A stretch of 64,000 nt of DNA from JACNKJ01 sp964344565 (lineage in GTDB: Bacteria; Krumholzibacteriota; Krumholzibacteriia; JACNKJ01): NCBI GenBank assembly GCA_964344565.1, contig CAYFNT010000003.1:62001-126000 (forward strand), given 5' to 3'. Position 1 is the stretch's first letter; each line of letters opens with the position of its first letter. Under the pieces are notes generated by a model, which saw nothing but the letters and a program-made list of their open reading frames with translations, did not search any database and was not told the origin of the DNA. A program made the position numbers and the translations under genes. Of this stretch, positions 8,912 to 17,245 are shown piece by piece.

Positions 8912-9469
8912 TCAGACTTCCATGATCTCCTGGACCTTGGCGTCCAGGCTGTTGTCCACTTCCTCCACGAACTTGTCGGTGAGCTTCTGGATCTTGTCGG
9001 TGACGAGCTTCAGGTCGTCCTCGGTGATGTCCGAGACCTTCTGGGCCTTCTTGGCCTCGTCGATGCCGCCGCGACGTATGTTGCGGATGGCCACGCGCCC
9101 CTCTTCGGCCATGGACTTCACGCGCTTGACCAGGTCCTTGCGCGTCTCCTCGGTGAGCGGCGGAATGGGAATGCGGATGATGTTCCCGTCGCTCACGGGG
9201 TTCAGGCCCAGGTCGCTGGCCTGGATGGCCTTCTCGATCTCCTGCACCATGGGCTTCTCCCAGGGCGAGATGGTGATCAGGCGCGGCTCGGGGGTGGCCA
9301 GTCCCGCCACCTGGTTCAGGGGCGTGGGCGTGCCGTAGTAGTCGACCCTGATGCCGTCGAGGATGGCCGCGTTGGCTCGTCCCGCTCGGATGCGGGTGAA
9401 CTCCGTCTGCGTGGCCTGCTGGGACTTGGACATGCGATCCTCGATGTCCATGAGCAGCTCATCGATCAT
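8912..9469 (-). CDS. frr: Ribosome recycling factor
   Basis: A 185-residue factor that splits post-termination ribosomes with EF-G. The conserved start is MIDELLMDIEDRMSKSQQAT and family motifs RIRAGRANAAILDGI and RNIRRGG are present. The longest open frame reaches 9583, but ATG 9469 is preceded by GGAGG nine bases upstream, matches the family N-terminus, and follows the pyrH stop at 9481. It sits in the usual rpsB-tsf-pyrH-frr order. Confidence 0.97.
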   Translation of the reverse strand: MIDELLMDIEDRMSKSQQATQTEFTRIRAGRANAAILDGIRVDYYGTPTPLNQVAGLATPEPRLITISPWEKPMVQEIEKAIQASDLGLNPVSDGNIIRIPIPPLTEETRKDLVKRVKSMAEEGRVAIRNIRRGGIDEAKKAQKVSDITEDDLKLVTDKIQKLTDKFVEEVDNSLDAKVQEIMEV

Positions 9470-9480
9470 CCTGGGCCTCC

Positions 9481-10194
9481 TTATTGAAGCAGGGTGCCCA
9501 GGGGCTCCCCGCTCAGAATGCGTTTCAAGTTGCCGGGCGTCGAGAAGTCGAAAACCCTGACGGGCAGCCCGCCGTCGCGGCAAAGCGCCATGGCCGTGGC
9601 GTCCATGACCTTCAGATCCTTGGCCAGGGCCTCGTCGTAGCTCAGGGTATCATACCGGGTGGCCTCGGGGTCAAGCTTAGGGTCGCTCCCGTAGACACCG
9701 TCCACCTTGGTGCCCTTGAGCAGGATATCCGCCCCGAGCTCCCGGGCCCGCAGGGCCGCCGTGGTGTCGGTGGAGAAGAAGGGATCTCCGATGCCGCCGG
9801 CGGCGAGGATCAGTTCGCCGGCGTCCAGGGCGGCCCGGGCGACCTCCGCCTTGTAGGGCTCGGCCAGGGGGCTCATGGGCGTTGCGCTGAAGACGCGCGT
9901 GGAAAAGCCCCGGGAGGCGAGAGCCGCTCCCAGGGCCGAGGCGTTCAGAATGGTGGCGAGCATCCCCATGCGGTCGGCGGCCACGCGATCCAGGTCGAGA
10001 CCCGAAGCGTCGCGTCCGCGGAACAGGTTTCCCCCACCGAGCACGAGTGCCAGCTGCACTTCCGACTCGATGATGGGACCCAGATCCGCGCAGAGCCCGT
10101 CCACCAGACGGAAATCGATGCCCTGCTTTCCCTCTCCGGAGAGAGTCTCGCCGCTCAGCTTGAGAACGACGCGCTGGTACCGGCTCGAAGGCAT
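9481..10194 (-). CDS. pyrH: Uridylate kinase
   Basis: A 237-residue UMP kinase of the amino-acid-kinase fold, phosphorylating UMP to UDP in pyrimidine nucleotide synthesis. It shows KLSGETLSGEGKQGIDF at the N-terminus, the glycine-rich LGGGNLFRG, and the late motif GTKVDGVYGSDP. Length is normal for the hexameric bacterial enzyme. It lies 24 bases after tsf and 11 bases before frr, in the standard translation-factor operon. Confidence 0.97.
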   Translation of the reverse strand: MPSSRYQRVVLKLSGETLSGEGKQGIDFRLVDGLCADLGPIIESEVQLALVLGGGNLFRGRDASGLDLDRVAADRMGMLATILNASALGAALASRGFSTRVFSATPMSPLAEPYKAEVARAALDAGELILAAGGIGDPFFSTDTTAALRARELGADILLKGTKVDGVYGSDPKLDPEATRYDTLSYDEALAKDLKVMDATAMALCRDGGLPVRVFDFSTPGNLKRILSGEPLGTLLQ

Positions 10195-10218
10195 GATCTC
10201 CTCAGGGTCGTGGGTCTT

Positions 10219-10818
10219 CTACAGTTCCTCGCCGAGCTGGAAGCGGGCGAAGCGGCGGATGCCCATGTTCTCGCCCAGACTTCCGATGGTGGTATCGAGA
10301 AGGTCCTTCACGGTCATGTTGGGATCCTTCACGTAGGCCTGCTCCATGAGGCAGACCTCCTTGTAGAACTTGGCCACGCGCCCGTCGACGATCTTTTCGA
10401 TGATGTTCTCGGGCTTGCCCGACTCCAGGGCCTGCTGCTTGGCGATCTCGCGCTCCTTCTCGATCACGGCCGGATCGAGGCTGTCGGCGTTGAGAGCCAG
10501 GGGATTGGCGGCAGCCACGTGCATGGCCACGTCCTTGCAGAAGGTCTGGAAATCGTCGGTGCGTGCCACGAAGTCGGTCTCGCAGGCGATCTCGACCAGC
10601 ACGCCGACCTTGCCGCCGGGATGGATGTAGGAGAAGACCAGGCCCTCGTTGGTGGTCCGTCCGGCCTTCTTCTTGGCGGCGGCCAGGCCCTTGGTGCGAA
10701 GGTAGTCGATGGCCTTTTCCATGTCGCCGCCGGCCTCGGCCAGGGCGGTCTTGCAGTCCATCATGCCCGCTCCGGTCTTGTCGCGGAGTTCTTTCACAAT
10801 CTTTGCGTCCACGCTCAT
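10219..10818 (-). CDS. tsf: Elongation factor Ts (short form)
   Basis: A 199-residue nucleotide-exchange factor for EF-Tu. The N-terminal UBA-like domain with LRDKTGAGMMDCKTALAEA and AIDYLRTKG is complete. The core motif DDFQTFCKDVAMHVAAANP follows. At 199 residues it is the short form, with a reduced second core subdomain, as in Thermus, rather than the roughly 283-residue E. coli type. It follows rpsB by 40 bases and precedes pyrH. Confidence 0.96.
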   Translation of the reverse strand: MSVDAKIVKELRDKTGAGMMDCKTALAEAGGDMEKAIDYLRTKGLAAAKKKAGRTTNEGLVFSYIHPGGKVGVLVEIACETDFVARTDDFQTFCKDVAMHVAAANPLALNADSLDPAVIEKEREIAKQQALESGKPENIIEKIVDGRVAKFYKEVCLMEQAYVKDPNMTVKDLLDTTIGSLGENMGIRRFARFQLGEEL

Positions 10819-10858
10819 GGCGTCTCCTTCTAAGCGCTATCGGATGGGTGGATGTCGA

Positions 10859-11713
10859 TCAGGCGTCCAGAGCAGGCTTTTCCTCGGCCTTGCCCTTTTC
10901 CTCGGCGGGCTTCCCGCCCTCATCGTCCGCTGCTGCGGCCTTGGCCTTCTTCGCGGCGGCCGCGGCCTTTTCCTTTTCCGCCTTCTCCTTCTCGGCCTTG
11001 GCGGCCTCCACGGCGGCCTTCTCCTTCATCATGGAGCGGCCTTCGAGGATGGCCTCGGAAACCATCTTGGTGAAGAGCTTGATGGAGCGGATGGCGTCGT
11101 CGTTGGCGGCGATGGGATAGTCCACGGGATCGGGATCGCAGTTGGTGTCGACCAGGGCGACCACCGGAACGCCGAGTACCTTGGCCTCCTTGATGGCGAT
11201 GTCGCTGATCTGCGTGTCCACCACGAAGATGAGTCCGGGACGCTTGTCCATCTTGCGGATTCCGCCGAGCATTCGCTGGAGACGGGCGCGCTTCTTGGTG
11301 AGCTGCATCCGTTCCTTCTTGTTGAACTGCTCGATGGTGCCGTCCTTCTCCCAGGTCTCGATCTCCTCGAGACGGTCCAGGCTCTTGCGGACGGTCTGGA
11401 AGTTGGTGAGCAGCCCGCCCAGCCAACGCTCGATGACGTAGTGCTGGTCGCAGCGCTCGGCCTCTTCCTGGATGATGTCGATGGCCTGCTTCTTGGGGCC
11501 CACGAAGAGCACGGGGGCTCCGGTGGACGCGACCTGGCGGATGGCCTCGTAGGCCACCTGGGCCTGACGCAGGCTCTGCTGCAGGTCGATGATGTAGATG
11601 CCGTTCTTCTCGGCGAAGATGTAGGGCTTCATCTTCGGATTCCAGCGACGGGTCTGATGCCCGAAGTGGACTCCGGCTTCCAGCATGTCCTTGATGCTGA
11701 TATTGAAGTTCAC
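10859..11713 (-). CDS. rpsB: 30S ribosomal protein S2 with Ala/Lys/Glu-rich tail
   Basis: A 284-residue S2 protein. The family start is NFNISIKDMLEAGVHFGHQT; GTG 11713, with AGGAGGAAGC directly upstream, is chosen over the longer open frame that reaches 11899. Core motifs include RRWNPKMKPYIFAEKNGIYI and VDTNCDPDPVDYPIAANDDA. After about residue 230 comes a low-complexity tail of roughly 50 residues dominated by Ala, Lys and Glu, longer than in most S2 proteins and presumably flexible on the ribosome surface. A 98-base leader separates it from rpsI and could carry S2 autoregulation, though I see no diagnostic structure. Confidence 0.96.
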   Translation of the reverse strand: MNFNISIKDMLEAGVHFGHQTRRWNPKMKPYIFAEKNGIYIIDLQQSLRQAQVAYEAIRQVASTGAPVLFVGPKKQAIDIIQEEAERCDQHYVIERWLGGLLTNFQTVRKSLDRLEEIETWEKDGTIEQFNKKERMQLTKKRARLQRMLGGIRKMDKRPGLIFVVDTQISDIAIKEAKVLGVPVVALVDTNCDPDPVDYPIAANDDAIRSIKLFTKMVSEAILEGRSMMKEKAAVEAAKAEKEKAEKEKAAAAAKKAKAAAADDEGGKPAEEKGKAEEKPALDA

Positions 11714-11811
11714 GCTTCCTCCTGCGGGTTGTTCCTCCGACGGCTTCAACTCGGAACTTCCTCCCCCATGGGAGACCCGGTCCCGATCCACCGCCGTGTG
11801 ACGTTCGTGGT

Positions 11812-12201
11812 TTAACGCTTCGAGAACTGGAAGCGCTTGCGAGCTCCGGGCTGACCGTACTTCTTGCGCTCCTTCATGCGAGGATCGCGGGTCAGGCAAC
11901 CGGTGCCGCGCAGCGTCTTCTTGAGTTCTTCGTCCATCTCCACCAGTGCACGGGAGATGCCCAGACGCACGGCGCCGGCCTGTCCGCCCTTGCCGCCCCC
12001 GTCAACGCGGGCGCTGATGTCGACCTTGTCCATCATGTCGACATACTCCAGGGGCTGACGAACCTCGATGACGAGGTTGCGGCGGCCGAAATACTCGTCC
12101 AGAGGGGTGCCGTTGACCGTCTGCTTGCCGCTGCCTCGCGTGATCCTCACACGGGCGACGGACTCCTTGCGGCGGCCGGTGGCGTTCCAGATTTCGGACA
12201 T
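11812..12201 (-). CDS. rpsI: 30S ribosomal protein S9
   Basis: A 129-residue small-subunit protein whose C-terminal tail reaches the P-site tRNA. The N-terminus ATGRRKESVARVRITRGSG, the central RVDGGGKGGQAGAVRLGISR and the C-terminal QPGARKRFQFSKR are all classical. It lies 23 bases after rplM, the universal L13-S9 pair. Confidence 0.98.
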   Translation of the reverse strand: MSEIWNATGRRKESVARVRITRGSGKQTVNGTPLDEYFGRRNLVIEVRQPLEYVDMMDKVDISARVDGGGKGGQAGAVRLGISRALVEMDEELKKTLRGTGCLTRDPRMKERKKYGQPGARKRFQFSKR

Positions 12202-12224
12202 CGATCGATTCTCCTTGATTTCCG

Positions 12225-12659
12225 CTAGCCTTCGATCTCGAGAGGCTGGGGCTTCTGAGCGCTATGGGGATGGCTGGGACCCGCGTAGACGCGCAGGTTC
12301 CTGGCCAGGCTGCGACCCAGGCGATTTTTCGGCAGCATGCCGCGGACGGCGTGGCTGATCACTTCCTCGGGCTTCTTGGCCAGCATCTCGGCGAGAGTGC
12401 TGGTCTTCAGACCGCTCTGATAGCCGGAATAGCGGGAGTAGGTCTTCTTCTCCAGCTTGCGGCCGGTCACGTGGACCTTCTCGGCGTTCACCACGATGAC
12501 GTGATCACCCATGTTCAGGTGGGGCGTGAAATCCGCGCGATGCTTGCCGCGAATCACCTGCGCCACCTTCGACGAGAGCCGCCCGAGAGTGAGGCCCTCG
12601 GCATCCACGATGTACCACTGCTCCTGGATGTCCCCAGCCTTCACGACATGGGTTTTCAT
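12225..12659 (-). CDS. rplM: 50S ribosomal protein L13
   Basis: A 144-residue L13. ATG 12659 (MKTHVVKAGDIQEQWYIVDA) is the family start and has GGAGGCGAG immediately upstream; an in-frame upstream ATG at 12755 would lie within the promoter. Motifs GRLSSKVAQVIRGKHRADF, YSRYSGYQSGLK and HAVRGMLPKNRLGR are present. It is the first gene of the ten-gene operon running to rseP, with an approximately 88-base leader after the predicted start site. Confidence 0.98.
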   Translation of the reverse strand: MKTHVVKAGDIQEQWYIVDAEGLTLGRLSSKVAQVIRGKHRADFTPHLNMGDHVIVVNAEKVHVTGRKLEKKTYSRYSGYQSGLKTSTLAEMLAKKPEEVISHAVRGMLPKNRLGRSLARNLRVYAGPSHPHSAQKPQPLEIEG

Positions 12660-12753
12660 TCTCGCCTCCATGAGGGAATCCCGCACTTCCCCCTTCCCGG
12701 ACAGAGGGCCCGAGTAGAACGGGAGCACGGGTTTTGAAACACAGTGAACGGCC

Positions 12754-12782
12754 AATCTAGCAAAGGCTTATGGGGCTGTCAA
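12754..12782 (-). promoter_or_regulatory. Consensus sigma70-type promoter of the rplM-rseP operon
   Basis: On the minus strand TTGACA (12782-12777), a 17-base spacer and TAGATT (12759-12754). The predicted start is near 12747, giving a leader of about 88 bases before rplM. The leader contains GC-rich self-complementary stretches that could serve ribosomal-protein autoregulation. Confidence 0.78.
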
Positions 12783-12801
12783 GGCGGCCCCCAGCGCTTT
12801 T

Positions 12802-13620
12802 CTAGGCTCCCGGAAAACTGAGATCGGCCAGGGGAGCGAATTCCTCGAGTCCGGAGCTGAGGCCCAGAAAGCGAAGGCTCGCAAGGACATCCTCCACGCT
12901 GCGGTTTTCCAGTGTCCACTCCAGGGGACGATTCAGGGCCCCCACCGCCTCGAAGAGATCTCCCCAGGGGAAGGTGCCCCGGCTCAGGGCCAGGTGCTCG
13001 TCGTGGAGGCCGCCGTTGTCGTGGATGTGGATGGACTGGAGCCGCGGGCCGAGAGCGCTGATCCAGTCCTCGAGGCGGGCCTCGGAATAGGCGTTGAAGT
13101 GTCCCGTGTCGAAGAGGCAGCCGAAGCGCTCCTCGGGCAGTCGGGCGAGCAGGTCCACCAGCATGGAGGGATCCAGGTCGAAGATGTTCTCGAGCACGAA
13201 TCGGGCACCGGCGGCGTCCTGGGCGGGAGCGAGGGAGTTCCAGAAGAGCTCGGACCTGTCCATCCACTCCTCGCGGTCGAGAACGTCCCCCCGCGGATCC
13301 CATCCGGGATGGGCCACCAGGTGCTTCACTCCGAATCTCGGGGCCAGCTCCAGGGCGGCGGTGAGGCGGCGTCGGGCCAGGTCCACGGCCTCCGGATCGT
13401 GCCCCGCGGGATGCAGGTCGCGGAAGGGGGCATGGAAGCGGCAGGGAATCTTCGCCTCGGCGACCTCGGCGGCGACCTCGTCGAGTTCGCCTGCGAATTC
13501 GGGCGCCAGGACCTCGTGGTCCACGAGCAGTTCCAGACCCACGGGCATGGCCAGCACGGCCTCCCGATACTTCCGGTACATGCTCAACGGCAAATGAATG
13601 AAGATTTCGTGTTTGCCCAT
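12802..13620 (-). CDS. Sugar phosphate isomerase/epimerase-like TIM barrel protein
   Basis: A 272-residue protein of the xylose-isomerase-like / AP-endonuclease family 2 TIM-barrel superfamily. Candidate metal ligands lie in the expected order: Glu/His near the start of strands (VGLELLVDHE, CRFHAPFRDLHP, HLVAHPGWDP), then FVLENIFD, GCLFDTGHFNAY, and IHIHDNGGLHDEHLAL. The substrate is unknown; sugars, inositol derivatives and abasic DNA are all seen in this superfamily, and the small size fits a sugar isomerase better than endonuclease IV. Start uncertain: ATG 13620 lacks a strong ribosome site and ATG 13644 is also in frame. The rplM promoter lies just downstream, so it is transcriptionally separate from the ribosomal operon. 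Confidence 0.8.
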   Translation of the reverse strand: MGKHEIFIHLPLSMYRKYREAVLAMPVGLELLVDHEVLAPEFAGELDEVAAEVAEAKIPCRFHAPFRDLHPAGHDPEAVDLARRRLTAALELAPRFGVKHLVAHPGWDPRGDVLDREEWMDRSELFWNSLAPAQDAAGARFVLENIFDLDPSMLVDLLARLPEERFGCLFDTGHFNAYSEARLEDWISALGPRLQSIHIHDNGGLHDEHLALSRGTFPWGDLFEAVGALNRPLEWTLENRSVEDVLASLRFLGLSSGLEEFAPLADLSFPGA

Positions 13621-13642
13621 AGTCCACGCTGCTCGGAAGAAC

Positions 13643-13725
13643 ATGTGAAAGGGGAGGGTATAGACCCTCCCCGACTGACTTTGAAACGGAAGGAGGGGAG
13701 GGTGCTATACCCTCCCCTCTCACAT
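13643..13725. repeat. Nested palindrome: two hairpins in inverted orientation, probable terminators
   Basis: Hairpin 1 has an 8-bp stem, GGGGAGGG (13651-13658) with CCCTCCCC (13665-13672). Hairpin 2 has an 11-bp stem (13693-13703 with 13709-13719). Bases 13643-13672 match the reverse complement of 13695-13725 with one substitution and one extra base, so the whole unit is a roughly 30-base inverted repeat whose arms are themselves hairpins, separated by about 22 bases. It begins right after the stop of the CTD protein gene, where it can terminate the secretion operon on the minus strand (TTTC follows hairpin 1). Confidence 0.8.
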
Positions 13726-15566
13726 TACTTCAAGAGCACCATCTTCTTGCTGATGGTCTCGTTCTCCGTGAGGAGACGGTAGTAGTACAGACCGCTGGCC
13801 GCCTGGCCGCCGCTGTCCATCTGGCCGTTCCAGACCACGGAGTGCTCGCCCGAATCCATCACACCGTCCTGGAGCAGGGCGACCCGACGTCCGTCGGCTC
13901 CCACCACTTCCAGGCGCACGTTCTGACCGCGATCGATGCGGAAGCTGATCTTCGTGCTCGGGTTGAAGGGATTGGGGAAGTTCTGTCCCAGCATGACGGC
14001 CGGCCCGGCGGGCAGCACGTCGGTGGGCGGGTTGTCGAAGACGATGACGATGTCGGCGCTATCGCGGGGATAGACCTTGAACTCGTCGTAGGTGTAGCGC
14101 ATGACGCCGGTCAGGTCGATTATGTCGCCAATCACCGGCATGTAGTCGTAGTCGCTCACCTCGCCGTCCTCGCCGACCTTCAGGGAGTCGGCGTAGTCGT
14201 AGGAGACCCACCACTCGCCGTAGGTGTCCCAGGTCGGGAAGGTCGCCACGTTCACGTCGTCCAGGAAGACCAGCTGGCATTCGTGGAGTTCGTTGTCCAC
14301 GCCGTTGATGCCGATGGACTTGGCCGCCGGAGGCGTGTTGCCCGTGGAGACGAGCTCGGAGTAGTAGAACGGGTAGGTGATCGAGGTCATCCCGTAGTAC
14401 TCGCTGAGGAAGTCGCCGATGATGTACTCGTCGCCCACGGCCAGGTCATCGATGATGGCCGGGCAGTAGACCTCGATGCCGCAGTAGTCGCCGCCGGCGG
14501 CGTCCACGAAGTAGGCGCGGCTCTGGAGCTTGGCCTGCAGCACGCCGCGGAAGGTCACGACCTGCTGGTCCAGCAGGCTGTTACCCTCGGCATCGGGCGA
14601 GTTCACGAAGGCGATGGTGTTGATGCCGCCCCAGAAGCTCACGTCCTGCGGAGTCATGGGGATGCCCGTGGTGTTCTGCACGTCGAAGACCGTGAGGGTC
14701 ATGTACAGCTCGGTGGGCATGTTGGCGCTGAGCGTCAGGTGGACGAGGGTCGCGTCCTCGGCGTCGAGAACGGCCGATGTCACCAGACCGGCATCCAGGA
14801 AGTAGTTCCAGGCGTTCTGCGAGGTGATGGGATCCACCTCACGATCGAAGCGCACGTCGATAGTGGCGTCGCCGGTGCAGACAGCGTAGTCCAGGTTCGG
14901 CGCGGGCTCTGCACCCACGAAGACCAGGTCGTAGTTGCCGCGGGGCTCGAGCTTGAAGAAGTCGTAGCCGTAGCGAAGCGTACCGGTGGCCGATTCCATC
15001 ATCTGTCCGGGCAGGGGCTGACCGTAATCGAACTGGTCGTCGAAACGAGCCGTGTCGTTCTCGGCGTAGCCGAATTCGACGGCCCACCACTCGCCGTATC
15101 CGAGATCATCGGGAAGCGGATCCAGGTTCAAGACCTGCACCAGCATGGCCTCCCACTTCTCGGCTTCGAGAGGATGCTCGACGCGGGTCTGCCAGGCGCG
15201 CAGCACTTCGGGATCCGGCACGGTGCCGAAGCCCACGTACTCGTCGCCGCCCATGGCGGTCATGTCGATCTCGGAGTAGTCGAAGTATTCGTAGTACTCA
15301 CCCTCGACATTCACGATATCGCCGATGATCTCGGTGGGCGGATCACCGCTGCCGGTGTAGATCCAGATACCGGCGTAAGGTCCACCGGGCTGTTCCTGGG
15401 CGTAGTAGCCGTAGCCGGCCACGGCCGTGACAATGAGGTTCTCCACGCGGACGAAGGTGTACTCGGGCACCAGTCCGGTGTTGATGTCGTAGCAGGTCGT
15501 CAGCAACTGGGCCGAGACCGGCATGGACACCGCGAGAAGGAGCATGAGAAAGAGAAGTTTCTTCAT
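13725..15566 (-). CDS. Exported protein with T9SS-type C-terminal sorting domain
   Basis: A 613-residue secreted protein. ATG 15566 is chosen: it opens a clean signal peptide (MKKLLFLMLLLAVSMPVSAQ) and has GGGGGA upstream, while the open frame extends to 15623. Two OB-fold/DUF5689-like segments are seen (about residues 25-190 and 325-510); each pairs an exported beta domain with GEWWAV/GEWWVSYDYA-type stretches. Between them lies a Big-5-like segment (DATIDVRFDREVDPITS). The last ~85 residues form a FlgD-Ig/T9SS type-A sorting domain: LGQNFPNPFNPSTKISF, then GLYYYRLL and a basic end, SKKMVLLK. It is last in the surface operon, 100 bases after the lipoprotein gene. Function of the N-terminal domains is unknown. 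Confidence 0.85.
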   Translation of the reverse strand: MKKLLFLMLLLAVSMPVSAQLLTTCYDINTGLVPEYTFVRVENLIVTAVAGYGYYAQEQPGGPYAGIWIYTGSGDPPTEIIGDIVNVEGEYYEYFDYSEIDMTAMGGDEYVGFGTVPDPEVLRAWQTRVEHPLEAEKWEAMLVQVLNLDPLPDDLGYGEWWAVEFGYAENDTARFDDQFDYGQPLPGQMMESATGTLRYGYDFFKLEPRGNYDLVFVGAEPAPNLDYAVCTGDATIDVRFDREVDPITSQNAWNYFLDAGLVTSAVLDAEDATLVHLTLSANMPTELYMTLTVFDVQNTTGIPMTPQDVSFWGGINTIAFVNSPDAEGNSLLDQQVVTFRGVLQAKLQSRAYFVDAAGGDYCGIEVYCPAIIDDLAVGDEYIIGDFLSEYYGMTSITYPFYYSELVSTGNTPPAAKSIGINGVDNELHECQLVFLDDVNVATFPTWDTYGEWWVSYDYADSLKVGEDGEVSDYDYMPVIGDIIDLTGVMRYTYDEFKVYPRDSADIVIVFDNPPTDVLPAGPAVMLGQNFPNPFNPSTKISFRIDRGQNVRLEVVGADGRRVALLQDGVMDSGEHSVVWNGQMDSGGQAASGLYYYRLLTENETISKKMVLLK

Positions 15567-15666
15567 CGGTATCCCCCGAAAGGTTGAAATCCCAACTGTT
15601 GTTACCCCGATGGCTGAGCTCAAAGCCCAATTCCCTTGACCCTGGGATGGGACCCGTTTCCCCGGG

Positions 15667-17238
15667 TCAGGGCAGAAGTCCGAATCGCTGGAGGAAGCCT
15701 TCGGCCTGCGCCAGCGCGTTGCCGTATCCGTGTGACAGGCCGAGAGGGAAGGTCAGAATGACCATCTCGCCGTCCTGATCGAAAAACCTTCTGAGCCCAA
15801 CCGCACCGTCACCCAGTGTTTGAGGATAGGTGTCTACAGCGCCATTGACGCTGTAGAGTGTCTCGATGATGCCGGCTCCTAGAGCATCCTCGTTCGGCAG
15901 CATGAGATCGATGCCCGTCAGGGCCGTCATGTTCCGCAGGGTTTCCGTTCCGATCTCCGGATACCCCACGATTTCTCGTCCAGGGTAGAGCCTGAAGTTC
16001 GACGACTCGTGATTCTCGGTACTGAAACTGTGATGCCGAAAACCGTCGAGCAGCAGCACTTCCTGGTCGAAGTCCTCCGAGAAGCTCGCGCCGCTGTAGT
16101 TCTCGGGACCGGGATCCTCACCCGGCTCCACGAGGTCGCGAACGCTGGCTCCCACAAGGTTCCAGCCCGAAAGCAGAACCTTGCCACCCTCTGCGAGATA
16201 TGCCAAGAGTGCCTCCTCGGCCTCCTGGATCTCGGGAGTGGGTGTGCTTGTAAACAGCTCATCATCTGCGAATCCCGCATCTCCATTATACCATATCACG
16301 GCCTTAAATATGGAGAAGATGTTGTTGAGCACCTCCGGCTGGCCGAGGCCTCCGAAGGCGTCGAAATCGTGTACGTAGACCTTCTCCGGTTCGAAGAGAC
16401 CGCCCACGCTCTCCTGCCAGTAGGCGTCGGAAGTGTTTCCGTAGGTCGTTCCGGTTCCGCATGAGTCCAGGATGAGGAGCTCGACTTCGCTAACGTCCTT
16501 CACCACGGCCTCGCCGCGGAGCACGTTGCTCACCGCTCCGGCCCTGTCGATGGCCTGCAGATGGAATTCGCGGTTGATTCCCACTCCCTCACCGAAATGT
16601 TCGGGCATGAGGGTGAAGAGCGTGTCGGCCCCCGGAATGCTCACGAAGTCCTCGGGATCCTCGAACCAGAAGCGCACTTCCTCGATGAGGGCTCCCTCGC
16701 CGGCGCCGTCGTCCGGATCGACCACCTTGAACTTGAGGCTGTAGACCGGAAGGATCTCCTCGGGCAGGGTGATAAGCGTATCGAGCTCCTCGCCGCGCAG
16801 GTAGAAGATCTCGGGCGTCGAGTTGAAGACGGGCAGCTCGACGAAGGCCGGCGTGGGATCGGCCAGACCCTCCCAGTCCACCGCACGAACCTGGAAACTG
16901 TGGACGGCTTCGGTCTCGGGCACGGGCAGGAAGAAGCTGTCGCTCTCCCAGGTCACGAAGGGCTCGACGCGGCCCACCCAGGTGGTGTCGAAGTCGCCGG
17001 CCTCCACGCCCGGATCGAGGATCCACTTGTACTCGTAACGGCTGACCTCGCCGTCCACGTCCTCGCCGTGCCAGTGCAGGACCTGCAGATAGTGCGTCGC
17101 GTCGACGCTCACGCTGCTGTCCACCATGAGCGTGGTCTGCGGCGCCTGGTTGGGAGTGAACTCGGTGACCTCCGTGCAGGCGCCCAGCAGCAGGGCCGCC
17201 AGGATGATGATCATCGCGATGTGAGTGCCAGGTCTCAT
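15667..17238 (-). CDS. Lipoprotein with Ig-like and amidotransferase-fold domains
   Basis: A 523-residue predicted lipoprotein. The signal peptide ends in a lipobox, LLLGAC, with Cys near residue 21. The first half (about 25-235) reads as two fibronectin/Ig-like beta domains (APQTTLMVDSS, VHSFQVRAVDWEG, REFHLQAIDRAG). The second half (about 250-523) looks like a class-I glutamine-amidotransferase/ThuA-like alpha-beta fold: VELLILDSCG, FKAVIWYNGD, then LLAYLAEGGKVLLSGWNLVG. No catalytic Cys-His pair is obvious, so it may bind rather than cleave. It starts 7 bases after the preceding CTD protein gene, which indicates one transcript. No family function is assigned. Confidence 0.78.
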   Translation of the reverse strand: MRPGTHIAMIIILAALLLGACTEVTEFTPNQAPQTTLMVDSSVSVDATHYLQVLHWHGEDVDGEVSRYEYKWILDPGVEAGDFDTTWVGRVEPFVTWESDSFFLPVPETEAVHSFQVRAVDWEGLADPTPAFVELPVFNSTPEIFYLRGEELDTLITLPEEILPVYSLKFKVVDPDDGAGEGALIEEVRFWFEDPEDFVSIPGADTLFTLMPEHFGEGVGINREFHLQAIDRAGAVSNVLRGEAVVKDVSEVELLILDSCGTGTTYGNTSDAYWQESVGGLFEPEKVYVHDFDAFGGLGQPEVLNNIFSIFKAVIWYNGDAGFADDELFTSTPTPEIQEAEEALLAYLAEGGKVLLSGWNLVGASVRDLVEPGEDPGPENYSGASFSEDFDQEVLLLDGFRHHSFSTENHESSNFRLYPGREIVGYPEIGTETLRNMTALTGIDLMLPNEDALGAGIIETLYSVNGAVDTYPQTLGDGAVGLRRFFDQDGEMVILTFPLGLSHGYGNALAQAEGFLQRFGLLP

Positions 17239-17245
17239 GTCAGCC

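Noticed and set aside
12779..13723. 314-codon alternative minus frame over the TIM-barrel gene
   Set aside because: Arg/Gly/Pro-rich shadow frame; the 272-residue frame has the TIM-barrel motifs.
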